Part shown: positions 47,006 to 55,670 of the stretch, piece by piece
Layout of the letters: each line of letters starts with the position of its first letter
How positions within the stretch are numbered: position 1 is the first letter of the stretch
Assembly: GCF_008386235.1 (NCBI RefSeq)
Contig: NZ_CP040671.1
Span: 1,862,001 to 1,926,000 of the forward strand
DNA length: 64,000 bases
Source of the DNA: Thermosynechococcus sp. CL-1
GTDB taxonomy: Bacteria > Cyanobacteriota > Cyanobacteriia > Thermosynechococcales > Thermosynechococcaceae
Reading direction: 5' to 3'
Program-made: the position numbers and the translations under genes
The notes under the pieces: generated by a model
The model's database searches: none
Seen by the model: only the letters and a program-made list of their open reading frames with translations
Told to the model about the DNA's origin: nothing

Positions 47006-48214
47006 CTAAGGATCATTGGTCACGGCAGCTTCTTCCTCTTTGGGGGGCGTTGCCGCCCCACTTGGACTGGGGGCGGGGCTAGGGGCAGGTGGCTGAGTTT
47101 CTCCTAGGGAAGTGGCATGGAGTGCCAAGAATTGCTGCTCAAGCTCTTCACTGGAAGCCAGTAGGCGACTGAGGATTTTAATAAGGCGTCGCAAATCAGA
47201 CTGGAAGGATTCATCGCCCGTGAGTTTGAGCAAGTCATTCGTGAGTTTTTGGGCATTGATAAATGTTGCGCGTGCCGCATCTAGGGTTTGGGCGATCGAC
47301 AGCATAATGATGGGACTGCTCAGTGTCCCAGAGACTTTATTGAGATTGGCTGCTGCTTCGGCACCATTTTTAATGAGAGCATCCAAATTGGCCAGCAATT
47401 CCCCCTGCTCCAGTTGATTTGTCAGGGGCCGCAGTGCTTTGAGCGTGGTTCTCAGATCGCGGGCAGCACCATCAATGTTGCGCAAGGCGGAGTTAATCGT
47501 GTTGCGGTTGACCTCAACCAGTTCGCTGATCTGGTTGGCCGCACGGGTCACTGCTTGCGAGGCGGTGCCAAAATTCCGTAGTTCAGCACGGGCTTCATTA
47601 CTGAGGGCGTTGAAACTATCGAGAGCAGTGGTCACCCTCGTCAGGGATTGATCGGCACGGTTGACGGTGCGGGTTGCGCCCAAAATAAGGGTATTGGCAT
47701 TGTTGATAATCCCCGATTCCTCAAGGGCAGTGGTAAAACGAGTGGCCGCTCGCACCAAATCCTCTAAGCTGGCAGTGCGTACCCCAGTCACGCGATCGCC
47801 ATTGCAGTAAATCAAGTCTGGTTGGCACTTGGGGGCAAAGGCAGTGACGCCCTCGGGAATCTCCGGTACCCGCTCCTTGGGGGTAAAGTCCAAGAAGGCC
47901 TGACCAATAAAACCCGACTGGCGAATCTCCGGTACAGCACTACGGGGAATTAACACATTGTTGACGCGCACACTCACTTGGACACCATTGGCATCAAACC
48001 CAATGGCCGTGACGCGACCCACTTGGACACCGCGATAGCGCACCTGTGTCCCCACCGCTAAGCCGGGTGCTGTATCCAATTCCACCTCAAGGGTGTAGCT
48101 ATTGGTACCGGCAAGGTTGCCCCGCAACCAGAGTAGGCCGACCCCTAATGTGGCTAAGCCCGCAAGGATCACCAGACCCACCAAACTTTCCTGCACACGT
48201 CGTGACTGCATCAT
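47006..48214 (-). CDS. MCE/MlaD-family protein (lipid transport)
   Basis: The product has 402 aa. One N-terminal span (VGLVILAGLATLGVGLLWLR) is followed by the MCE domain at about 35-115 (PGLAVGTQVRYRGVQVGRVT), then a long helical region and a Pro/Ser tail (PPAPSPAPSPSGAATPP). MlaD-type proteins form hexameric rings that shuttle lipids between membranes. Cyanobacterial and plastid (TGD2-like) versions work with an ATPase and a permease, which are not adjacent here. Confidence 0.85.
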   Translation of the reverse strand: MMQSRRVQESLVGLVILAGLATLGVGLLWLRGNLAGTNSYTLEVELDTAPGLAVGTQVRYRGVQVGRVTAIGFDANGVQVSVRVNNVLIPRSAVPEIRQSGFIGQAFLDFTPKERVPEIPEGVTAFAPKCQPDLIYCNGDRVTGVRTASLEDLVRAATRFTTALEESGIINNANTLILGATRTVNRADQSLTRVTTALDSFNALSNEARAELRNFGTASQAVTRAANQISELVEVNRNTINSALRNIDGAARDLRTTLKALRPLTNQLEQGELLANLDALIKNGAEAAANLNKVSGTLSSPIIMLSIAQTLDAARATFINAQKLTNDLLKLTGDESFQSDLRRLIKILSRLLASSEELEQQFLALHATSLGETQPPAPSPAPSPSGAATPPKEEEAAVTNDP

Positions 48215-48255
48215 AGGGATAGATCACCGCAAAAAATTTTTGGAATCTATAGCAA

Positions 48256-49896
48256 CTATAGTTTACTCTGGACGCCTTGAATTGCCGCTTTTTGCCAGTG
48301 CTCTCCCCAAATTAGGGTGTGCATTTGCCAATTGGGATCGGGTTGGGGGTAGTCTTGACGGTAGTGGCCTCCGCGGCTTTCCTCCCGAAAGAGGGCACTT
48401 TTGAGAATTAAGTAGGCAATGTCCAAGAGATTGCGTAGCTCGCCCCATTCCCAAAGAGTTGTCTGGGCGGCTGTATTGCTGAGGGTATAGCAGTGATTGG
48501 GGTTGAGTTCACGAAGGGCGATCGCAATCGGATGAGCCAGCAATTCTTGGCGCCATTCCTTCACTTGGGAAAGAGCGGCCATCAGCGTGGGAGCATCGCG
48601 ACAAATGCCAGCACTTTGCCACAGGAGTTCCCGCAGATCTTGGCGCCACTGCCGAAAACTCACTGGCTCAATTTCAAGGGCTTGCTGGCTAACAGGGGAC
48701 ACCGCCAAGGGAAGGGGCTGAGGGTGCAGATGTGCCAGTTGAGCTGAAAAGACAAAGCATTCCAAAAGGGAGTTACTAGCAAGGCGATTGGCACCGTGGA
48801 CACCAGTACTGGCAACTTCACCAACGGCATAGAGGCCGGGAAGGCTGGTCTTAGCCTGCAAATCGGTGACGACTCCCCCCATCCAGTAATGGGCTGCTGG
48901 GGACACGGGAATGGGTTGCTGTTCAACGTCAATGCCCCACTGCCGACAGACAGCAATGATTTTCGGAAAACGGTAGTGCAGGCGATCGCGAGAAATCGGT
49001 CGTAAGTCCAGCCAGACATGGGGGGCATGGCTCTGCTGAAGGTGACGGTAAATGGCACGACTGACAATGTCTCGTGGTGCCAGCTCGCCAGCAGGATGGT
49101 AGTCCGCCACAAAGCGATGCCCTGTGTGGTCTATGAGATGTGCCCCTTCACCGCGCACTGCTTCACTGATCAGAAATCGCGGTGCTCCCTCAACGGCAAG
49201 AGCGGTGGGATGAAATTGGAAAAACTCGACATCCCGAATGTGTGCTCCTGCCCGCCATGCCATTGCCACACCATCGCCAGTGCTTAAGGGGGGATTCGTG
49301 GTTTGGGCAAAAACTTGACCGCCGCCCCCCGTGGCGAGAACAACTGCACCCGAGCGCAGCCACTGAAGTTGTCCCTGACGCAACAGACACACCCCACAGC
49401 ATCGCCCCGACTCTAGCCACAGATCAAAGACAAAGCTATTGGGCAGAAGCGTGATATGGGGTGCAGCAGTGACCTGTTCGAGCAGTGTTGTAATCAGGGC
49501 TTGACCTGTGGTGTCAGCGGCATGAAGTACCCGAGGACGAGAATGAGCCGCTTCGAGGGTCAGAGCCGGGCGATCGCCCACGCGATCAAAAGCTACCCCC
49601 ATCGCCAAGAGCCGCTCCACCTGTACCGGTGCCTGCTCAACCAAAAACTGGACACTCACTGGATCACAGAGGCCAGCCCCCGCAGCAAGGGTATCTTGGG
49701 CATGGAGTAGGGGAGAATCCGTCGGGTCAATGGCCGCAGCCATACCGCCTTGTGCCCAGCCACTGGCAGATTGTCGAAGGTCAGTTTTGGTAATCAGGCC
49801 AATGCGATAGCTAGGGGGAAGGGCAAGGGCAGCACTGAGACCCGCAGCACCACTGCCAATGATTAAGACATCAAATCCAGAAGTTGCGGGAGTCAA
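48256..49896 (-). CDS. nadB: L-aspartate oxidase
   Basis: Oxidises aspartate to iminoaspartate, the first step of de novo NAD synthesis. The product has 546 aa. The FAD motif IIGSGAAGLSAALAL is at the N-terminus, and SASGWAQGGMAAA and GGGGQVFAQTTNPPLSTGDG are conserved. No ATG precedes the FAD motif and an in-frame stop lies just upstream, so the start must be TTG 49896 or a nearby non-ATG codon. NadA is not in the window. Confidence 0.92.
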   Translation of the reverse strand: MTPATSGFDVLIIGSGAAGLSAALALPPSYRIGLITKTDLRQSASGWAQGGMAAAIDPTDSPLLHAQDTLAAGAGLCDPVSVQFLVEQAPVQVERLLAMGVAFDRVGDRPALTLEAAHSRPRVLHAADTTGQALITTLLEQVTAAPHITLLPNSFVFDLWLESGRCCGVCLLRQGQLQWLRSGAVVLATGGGGQVFAQTTNPPLSTGDGVAMAWRAGAHIRDVEFFQFHPTALAVEGAPRFLISEAVRGEGAHLIDHTGHRFVADYHPAGELAPRDIVSRAIYRHLQQSHAPHVWLDLRPISRDRLHYRFPKIIAVCRQWGIDVEQQPIPVSPAAHYWMGGVVTDLQAKTSLPGLYAVGEVASTGVHGANRLASNSLLECFVFSAQLAHLHPQPLPLAVSPVSQQALEIEPVSFRQWRQDLRELLWQSAGICRDAPTLMAALSQVKEWRQELLAHPIAIALRELNPNHCYTLSNTAAQTTLWEWGELRNLLDIAYLILKSALFREESRGGHYRQDYPQPDPNWQMHTLIWGEHWQKAAIQGVQSKL

Positions 49897-49927
49897 CGCT
49901 AACCCAAAATTGATCTAATGAGGGTAG

Positions 49928-50332
49928 TTATTTGTATAGCCCATTATTATAGCGATCGCCACCCTCAACGAGAGCCGTTTCCACCTCGGTCACCGTAAAG
50001 TGATCCAAGTTTTCCCGCAGAATTTCCTTTTGCCGCTCCGTCAAACCGGGAATGTTCAGGACATCTTCAACGGATTGGTAGGGGGCATTTTTAACGATTA
50101 ATTTAGCTAGGGTTGGGTACAGACCGCGGTATTGAATAAAGGCGGCAATGTTGGTATTGTTAAGGTCAATTTTTTCACCATAGGCAGTGCCGAGTTTTTC
50201 ATCTATCACATTGACCAGTTCTTCTTCAGTGGATGTAGTTGCCGCCAAGGTTGGGGCACTCCAGTTGATCCAGCCCAACAGGCTAACGCCCACGAAGTAA
50301 GCCAGTGCTAGCCAGCGGCCCAAACGTTGCAT
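49928..50332 (-). CDS. psbU: Photosystem II 12 kDa extrinsic protein PsbU
   Basis: PsbU caps the oxygen-evolving complex on the lumen side. The product has 134 aa from ATG 50332 ([20 protein letters not shown]), with a signal peptide ending near APTLA and a mature chain of about 104 aa. Two helix-hairpin-helix-like segments are visible ([20 protein letters not shown] and [19 protein letters not shown]), and the C-terminus is NNGLYK. A few residues differ from the T. elongatus sequence I remember. The 237-bp upstream gap holds no recognised gene. Confidence 0.95.
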   Translation of the reverse strand: MQRLGRWLALAYFVGVSLLGWINWSAPTLAATTSTEEELVNVIDEKLGTAYGEKIDLNNTNIAAFIQYRGLYPTLAKLIVKNAPYQSVEDVLNIPGLTERQKEILRENLDHFTVTEVETALVEGGDRYNNGLYK

Positions 50333-50569
50333 AATTCCTTTACCTCCCAAATCTCACAGATCATTACAAAAAACAGCGGTTCATTAAGAGTCAAAGCAAA
50401 GAACTGACCACATCGCACAGCGAGCGCAGGCGGCGGTAGCCGATCGCCAGCAGGGTGACAGAGGAAACTGAGGCATTACGCCCACAATAGACTGATGTCT
50501 AGACTGCCCCCTACAGGTGATTCAATAATATCAGAGGGAGGCCGTCCCTTAATCCCTTTTTTCAGGTGT

Positions 50570-51739
50570 TTAGTGCAGGGTGTCCCTCCCTTTGATGGCT
50601 TGGGCAAGGAACCGATGGAGGTCATCAAAGCTGCCCACGTAGGCGGGTACAGGGGCATCATAGCCCTTGAGGTTCAGCACTTGGGGTCGAAAGGGGACAA
50701 CGGTTGGACAAGACTGTACAAGGTAGTGGTAGGTGGTTGCCCCCATAGCCAGATCAGCGGCAATGGTTTTGGTGGCACTCTCAAGGCGAAAGGCAGCGTT
50801 AACGGTATCTCCCAGAGCAGTATAGTCGGGGCGATCGCCACTCCCCGTATTCCCCACCATTGCATAGCCTGTATTCAAACCAGAACCAATGCGCAGTGGC
50901 CACGGCAAGGGATAGTGCTGGTGCAGTTCTCCCGTCATCAGCCGTAAATCCTCTAAGGCAGAGAGGGTGTGGCAAATTTCTTGATAGCCAATCTCCTCGC
51001 TTTCGTGGATCCAAACCGCCATGACCGCATCGCCAATGTACTTGTCGACCCAACTGCCGTATTGACGAATAATCTCACCCGCCCGATGAAACCACGTGCC
51101 AATTAGCTCCGACAGTAGCTCCTCTTCGAGTTGCCGCGTCAGCTTGGTAAAGTCACGAATATCCACAACCAAGACCGTCAACAGGCGGCGGACATGGAGC
51201 AGTGCTGTGGAGGAGCCTTCGGATTGAGGCAAAGACAGAGTGGCATTTTCGGCAAATAGGGGGGCAAAGGGTTCGTTAAAAAAGTCCAGTTCCGTTTGGC
51301 CAAAGGTAATGCGATCGCCATTGTGCAGGGCAACGGGAATACTGACGCGGCGACCATTGACGAACGTGCCATTGCGACTGCCGAGATCAATGAGATAAAA
51401 CTCCCCCTGTCCCATGCGCTGAATCATGGCATGGTTCCGTGACATCCAGCGATCGCTGAGCACAATGGAATTGTCTTCACTGCGGCCAATGGTCCAGCAG
51501 TTCCCCCCTGTCAAGGGAAAATAACAAACCGTGTCCTCACTCACCAGTGCCAGATGGGGTTCTGAGGGGGGTGGGGTCTCAGGGTGAACGACCTCAGGGG
51601 CGCCGGGAATCTGCGAGAGGGTATGGCGGAGTTGATTAATAATTTGCTGCTGACGCAAAATAATCGCCACTAACTGTTGGGCAGGTAAGGTCTCGAGGAT
51701 CTTTTGGTCGGGCAAGTTAAACGTCAGGTCAGCATCCAT
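50570..51739 (-). CDS. FHA-domain class III adenylate/guanylate cyclase
   Basis: The product has 389 aa from ATG 51739 (MDADLTFNLPDQKILETLPA). The FHA phosphothreonine-binding domain is at about 75-165 (CWTIGRSEDNSIVLSDRWMS, LIDLGSRNGTFVNG). The cyclase domain is at about 195-370, with metal aspartates in VVDIRDFTKL and DKYIGDAVMAVW, and transition-state Asn/Arg in GDTVNAAFRLES. The domain looks active. The lysine/aspartate pair that would set ATP over GTP is not certain by eye. The FHA domain suggests input from a Ser/Thr kinase. It is soluble, with no membrane span. Confidence 0.9.
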   Translation of the reverse strand: MDADLTFNLPDQKILETLPAQQLVAIILRQQQIINQLRHTLSQIPGAPEVVHPETPPPSEPHLALVSEDTVCYFPLTGGNCWTIGRSEDNSIVLSDRWMSRNHAMIQRMGQGEFYLIDLGSRNGTFVNGRRVSIPVALHNGDRITFGQTELDFFNEPFAPLFAENATLSLPQSEGSSTALLHVRRLLTVLVVDIRDFTKLTRQLEEELLSELIGTWFHRAGEIIRQYGSWVDKYIGDAVMAVWIHESEEIGYQEICHTLSALEDLRLMTGELHQHYPLPWPLRIGSGLNTGYAMVGNTGSGDRPDYTALGDTVNAAFRLESATKTIAADLAMGATTYHYLVQSCPTVVPFRPQVLNLKGYDAPVPAYVGSFDDLHRFLAQAIKGRDTLH

Positions 51740-52007
51740 GGGGGGCAAAACTAGGAGAAACACTTTTCATAGTTGCGAAATCACCGTGGGTCAGCTCTCC
51801 CCCCAGCGCCACCGATGTGTAGATGTTTCAAAGTCAAATCCAGCAATAGATCCAGTCTAGCAAAGGAGCTTTGTCTGGCTCAATAGATGCAGTCTGTGCG
51901 GTAGCACCAATCAACCATAGAGCGATCGCCAGAGGAAGCATTAGTCAGCATTTGCCCTCGTAAAAATTATTAACCTTTCCCCTAGGGTTGGGTTGAAGCC
52001 CATCCGC

Positions 52008-52013
52008 TAAAAT
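52008..52013 (+). promoter_or_regulatory. Possible -10 element of psaF-psaJ
   Basis: TAAAAT at 52008-52013 lies 74 bp upstream of the psaF ATG in a 347-bp gap between the divergent cyclase and psaF genes. I see no good -35 hexamer and no clear HLR1 (RpaB) repeat. Nothing else in the gap is recognisable. Confidence 0.35.
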
Positions 52014-52086
52014 GATGGCAGCTTTGGGAGGGATTGCTCTCTCCGTGAATGCACTTTGACCTGTCTGCATTTGAGGACAACACTCC

Positions 52087-52581
52087 ATGCGTCGATTGTT
52101 AGCCCTACTCCTTGTCTTGACCCTGTGGCTAGGTTTTACCCCTCTAGCCGCCGCTGATGTGGCAGGACTCGTCCCCTGCAAAGATTCTCCTGCCTTTCAA
52201 AAACGCGCTGCCGCTGCTGTGAATACCACCGCTGATCCCGCCTCCGGTCAAAAACGGTTTGAGCGCTATAGTCAAGCCCTGTGCGGCCAAGATGGTTTGC
52301 CCCACCTCGTTGTGGATGGTCGCCTCAGCCGTGCCGGTGATTTTCTCATTCCCAGTGTGCTCTTCCTGTACATTGCCGGCTGGATTGGCTGGGTGGGTCG
52401 CGCCTACTTGATTGCCGTGCGCGATAGCGGTGAAGCCAATGAAAAAGAAATCATTATTGATGTGCCCCTTGCCATCAAATGCATGCTCACGGGGTTTGCT
52501 TGGCCATTGGCTGCCCTCAAGGAGCTGGCAGCGGGTGAACTCACCGCCAAAGACAACGAAATCACCGTTTCCCCTCGCTAG
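52087..52581 (+). CDS. psaF: Photosystem I subunit III (PsaF)
   Basis: Lumenal PSI subunit near the plastocyanin/cytochrome c6 side. The product has 164 aa with a cleavable lumen-targeting signal ([20 protein letters not shown], cleavage after AAA). The mature chain begins [15 protein letters not shown] and has two cysteines that form a disulfide in known structures. One membrane span lies at [20 protein letters not shown]. psaJ follows 37 bp later, as in other cyanobacteria. Confidence 0.95.
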   Translation: MRRLLALLLVLTLWLGFTPLAAADVAGLVPCKDSPAFQKRAAAAVNTTADPASGQKRFERYSQALCGQDGLPHLVVDGRLSRAGDFLIPSVLFLYIAGWIGWVGRAYLIAVRDSGEANEKEIIIDVPLAIKCMLTGFAWPLAALKELAAGELTAKDNEITVSPR

Positions 52582-52618
52582 CTTCACTGTTTGTTGACTG
52601 TCATAAGGACGACGTACC

Positions 52619-52744
52619 ATGAAACACTTTTTGACCTATCTTTCCACCGCGCCCGTGCTGGCCGCCATTTGGATGACGATTACCGCTGGGATTTTGATTG
52701 AGTTTAATCGTTTCTATCCCGACTTGCTCTTCCATCCCCTTTAA
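52619..52744 (+). CDS. psaJ: Photosystem I subunit IX (PsaJ)
   Basis: A 41-residue single-span protein ([20 protein letters not shown] ... [10 protein letters not shown]) that binds beside PsaF. It looks identical to the T. elongatus protein as I remember it. AAGGA lies 9 bp upstream. It is followed by a clear terminator, so psaF-psaJ form one unit. Confidence 0.95.
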
Positions 52745-52776
52745 GTGAACCCTTAACTTTGGAACAAACTCGGTAC

Positions 52777-52806
52777 AAGGGTGGAACAGCGTTCTGCCCT
52801 TTTTTT
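52777..52806 (+). terminator. Rho-independent terminator of psaF-psaJ
   Basis: AAGGGTGGAAC (52777-52787) pairs with GTTCTGCCCTT (52791-52801) over 11 bp, including two wobbles, with loop AGC and then a run of T (to about 52806). It lies 33 bp after the psaJ stop. Confidence 0.85.
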
Positions 52807-52919
52807 GTCGCAATTGCTGCCGAGAGGCTATAGAATAGTTATTTGTCCTAAAATAGCAGCCGTAGCCACCAGCGCTGACGCTTGCTGTTAACCCATCCAG
52901 TTAATGAAAGAGGATCCCC

Positions 52920-53378
52920 ATGGCAAAGCGGGTGCAAGTTGTCTTGAATGAAACCGTCAATAAACTCGGGCGAATGGGTCAAGTCGTCGAAGTCGCCCCC
53001 GGCTATGCCCGTAATTACCTATTTCCAAGAGGGATTGCCGAGCCAGCAACCCCCAGTGCCCTGCGGCGCGTAGAGCGGCTCCAAGAAAAAGAACGGCAGC
53101 GGCTTGCCGAACTCAAAGGCGTTGCTGAAAAACAAAAAGCCACCCTCGAAAAACTGGCCACCATTACCATCTCAATGCCCGTGGGCGAAAAAGATATGCT
53201 CTTTGGCAGCGTTACACCGCAAGATGTGGCCGATGCCATCCAAGCCATTACCGGCGAAACCATTGATCGCCGTGAAATGATTCTGCCTGAGATTCGCAAA
53301 TTGGGCACCTACACGGCTGAAATCAAGCTCCACCCCGAAGTGAGTGTCAAACTCAATATCCAAGTCGTTGCCGATTAG
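52920..53378 (+). CDS. rplI: 50S ribosomal protein L9
   Basis: The product has 152 aa. The N-terminal rRNA-binding domain is [20 protein letters not shown] and [21 protein letters not shown] long connecting helix ([20 protein letters not shown]) leads to the C-terminal domain ([14 protein letters not shown]). It is followed by dnaB after 14 bp. An rplI-dnaB pair is common in bacteria. A TAAAAT near 52850 could be the -10 element. Confidence 0.95.
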   Translation: MAKRVQVVLNETVNKLGRMGQVVEVAPGYARNYLFPRGIAEPATPSALRRVERLQEKERQRLAELKGVAEKQKATLEKLATITISMPVGEKDMLFGSVTPQDVADAIQAITGETIDRREMILPEIRKLGTYTAEIKLHPEVSVKLNIQVVAD

Positions 53379-53392
53379 GGCTAGCCTCCTTG

Positions 53393-54742
53393 ATGGTTCA
53401 GGAGCCAAGTTTTCAGCCCGATAGCCAACTGATTCCCCCCCAGAACCTCGAAGCGGAAGAGTGGATCTTGGGGGGTATTCTCTTAGACCCGGAAGCCATC
53501 AACCGGGTGGTGGATATTTTGCCGGTTGAGGCCTTTTACCTCAGTGCCCACCGCGAGATCTATCGGGCAGCAGTTTCTCTCCACAGTCGCGGCAGCCCCA
53601 CGGATCTGCTGTGCGTTACCGCTTGGCTACAGGATCAGGGGCTATTGGAGCGAGTTGGGGGGCACACCAAGCTGGCAGAACTGGTGGAGCGCACAGTGAG
53701 CGCGATCAATATCGATCGCTACGCCCTCTTGGTCAAGGAAAAATACCTGCGCCGTAAGCTTATTGAAGCCGGTACCCATGTGGTGAAGCTGGGTTACGAT
53801 AGCAGCCTCTCATTGAATGTGATCTTGGATCAGGCCGAGCAGCAGATCTTTAGTGTGACGCAGGATCGGATTCAGCAGGGATTGACCCGCACCGATGAAA
53901 TTCTTACCCGCACGTTTACGGAATTGGAGCAGCGGGCGATCGGTAATATTCAGCCGGGTCTATCCTGCAATTTCTATGATCTGGACAACATGACCCAAGG
54001 CTTCCAGCGATCGGACTTGATTATCATTGCCGGTCGTCCTTCAATGGGCAAGACGGCGATCGCCCTACAGATTGCCCGTCGCATTGCCGAAATTCACAAT
54101 CTGGGGGTGGCGATCTACAGCCTTGAGATGTCCAAGGAGCAACTGGTGCAACGTCTCCTTGCCAGCGAAGCCCGCATTGACAGCAACTATTTACGGGCGG
54201 GGCGCATTAGCCAACACCAGTGGGAACCCCTAAGTCGGGCGATCGGGATTCTCTCGCAACTGCCCATCTACATTGACGACACTCCCAATCCCACCCTTGG
54301 GGAGATTCGCTCCACTGCCCGTCGCCTCCATGCCGAGCATCCCAACGGTCTCGGCCTCATTTTGATTGACTATCTGCAACTGATGGGTGGCGAAGAAACC
54401 ACAGAAGGTCGGGTGCAGGAACTCTCCAAAATTACCCGCTCCCTCAAGGGACTGGCGCGGGAACTCAATGTCCCTGTCATTGCCCTCTCCCAACTCAGCC
54501 GCAGTGTCGAATCACGGCAAAATAAACGCCCCCTGATGTCTGATTTGCGCGAATCCGGCTCCATTGAACAGGATGCCGACTTGGTGATCCTGTTGTACCG
54601 CGATGAATATTACAACCCTGATACCCCCGATCGCGGCATTTGTGAACTCCTGATTGCCAAGCACCGCAATGGCCCAGTGGGCACCGTCAAGCTCCTCTTT
54701 GACCCCCAATACACTCGCTTTGAAAACCTTGCCCGCGATTAG
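53393..54742 (+). CDS. dnaB: Replicative DNA helicase DnaB
   Basis: The hexameric replication fork helicase, 449 aa from ATG 53393 (MVQEPSFQPDSQLIPPQNLE). The N-terminal domain contains PPQNLEAEEWILGGILLDPE. The RecA-like core has Walker A IIAGRPSMGKTAIALQIA, Walker B LGLILIDYLQLM and the arginine-finger region SDLRESGSIEQDAD. No intein interrupts the P-loop or the other usual sites, unlike DnaB of some cyanobacteria. Confidence 0.95.
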   Translation: MVQEPSFQPDSQLIPPQNLEAEEWILGGILLDPEAINRVVDILPVEAFYLSAHREIYRAAVSLHSRGSPTDLLCVTAWLQDQGLLERVGGHTKLAELVERTVSAINIDRYALLVKEKYLRRKLIEAGTHVVKLGYDSSLSLNVILDQAEQQIFSVTQDRIQQGLTRTDEILTRTFTELEQRAIGNIQPGLSCNFYDLDNMTQGFQRSDLIIIAGRPSMGKTAIALQIARRIAEIHNLGVAIYSLEMSKEQLVQRLLASEARIDSNYLRAGRISQHQWEPLSRAIGILSQLPIYIDDTPNPTLGEIRSTARRLHAEHPNGLGLILIDYLQLMGGEETTEGRVQELSKITRSLKGLARELNVPVIALSQLSRSVESRQNKRPLMSDLRESGSIEQDADLVILLYRDEYYNPDTPDRGICELLIAKHRNGPVGTVKLLFDPQYTRFENLARD

Positions 54743-54785
54743 TCGAGTGGGGAGAGCATTCTGTTTCCTCACCTTGGAGGTTCGG

Positions 54786-54814
54786 TGTCAACGATAATTA
54801 CTCCTATCTATACT
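54786..54814 (+). promoter_or_regulatory. Putative promoter of the ChaB-domain gene
   Basis: TGTCAA at 54786-54791, a 17-bp spacer, and TATACT at 54809-54814. Initiation near 54821 gives a leader of about 24 nt that contains GAGGAAACCC before ATG 54845. Confidence 0.45.
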
Positions 54815-54844
54815 GGGGTCATGTCCTGATGAGGAAACCCATCA

Positions 54845-55603
54845 ATGCGTACGACTTTTGCTCAACCAGCAACAAAATGTGTCTCGGCCACCTTCAAGGA
54901 AGAGGCCAAAGTCAAAGAGGCGATCGAACGACTCTTGAATCGCGGTGTGCCCAAGGAAAATATCTCAATCATTGGCCGCAATTTTCAGTCTGAAGCCCGC
55001 ATTAGTGGATTTATTACCAAGAAAGATATTATTTTGGATGGCGTCACCACGGGGGCACTCTATGGCTCGATCTTTGGTTCGCTGCTGAGTCTGCTAACCG
55101 GAGTCGGCGTTCTCTTTATTCCTTTTATTGGCGTGGTGGCTGCTGCTGGCCCTTTGGCGGCTGCCCTTTTGGGGGCGACCAGTGGTGCCCTCTATGGTGC
55201 GTTGGGCGCCGGCCTAGGATCCGCACTGATTTCCTTGGGGATGCCGCAGGACAAAGCTGCCATTTATCAAACGCGGGTACAAGCGGGGGAATTCTTGCTG
55301 GTCGTCGAAGTACCGGAGGACAAAGCAGGGGAGATCTTTCTCCTGTTACAATCCGCTGGCGGTCAAGAGGCGGCCATTACTGAGATGCAAATTCCGCGTC
55401 AACCGGAGGGTCAGTTGTCTGGGCCAGAGGACATTTCCCCAGAAGTGCGTGCCGATCTCTCGGAGACGGCTCAGTCTAAATTTGTCGAAGCCTACAATGA
55501 GGCGCTGAAGGAGTCCAACGATGAAAAAAATGCCCTCATTAAGGCGTGGGAGCACATCAAGCGCCTCTTCCAACGGGATGATAAAGGCATCTACGGCAGT
55601 TAG
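54845..55603 (+). CDS. Stress-protein-like glycine-zipper membrane protein with C-terminal ChaB domain
   Basis: The product has 252 aa. The N-terminal region (VSATFKEEAKVKEAIERLLN, PKENISIIGRN) resembles general stress protein 17M-like domains. The middle (about 70-140) is Gly/Ala-rich and hydrophobic (GALYGSIFGSLLSLLTGVGV ... SGALYGALGAGLGSALISLG), a glycine zipper that may insert in membrane. Residues about 200-250 are a ChaB domain (AQSKFVEAYNEALKESNDEK, AWEHIKRLFQRDDKGIYG). ChaB was named as a putative cation-transport regulator. The combination suggests a stress-related membrane protein. Function is unknown. Confidence 0.72.
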   Translation: MRTTFAQPATKCVSATFKEEAKVKEAIERLLNRGVPKENISIIGRNFQSEARISGFITKKDIILDGVTTGALYGSIFGSLLSLLTGVGVLFIPFIGVVAAAGPLAAALLGATSGALYGALGAGLGSALISLGMPQDKAAIYQTRVQAGEFLLVVEVPEDKAGEIFLLLQSAGGQEAAITEMQIPRQPEGQLSGPEDISPEVRADLSETAQSKFVEAYNEALKESNDEKNALIKAWEHIKRLFQRDDKGIYGS

Positions 55604-55618
55604 GCGTTAGCCCCTTCT

Positions 55619-55643
55619 CCCCCTTCATTGCGCTTGAGGGGGG
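55619..55643. terminator. Convergent intergenic hairpin (weak terminator candidate)
   Basis: CCCCCTTCA (55619-55627) pairs with TGAGGGGGG (55635-55643), a 9-bp stem with one wobble and a 7-base loop, between the ChaB-domain gene and the convergent barrel gene. No T-run follows on either strand, so termination is uncertain. Confidence 0.35.
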
Positions 55644-55670
55644 ACTAACAACTATTGAGTTTGCATGACT

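Noticed and set aside
50333-50569. Structured RNA (RNase P or tRNA-like) between the cyclase gene and psbU
   Set aside because: The GC-rich stretch near 50430-50470 does not show the conserved RNase P helices or a cloverleaf. A short open frame on the minus strand lacks a start.
53393-54742. Intein in DnaB
   Set aside because: I looked for an insertion at the P-loop and the DYLQLM region. The helicase is continuous and of normal length.
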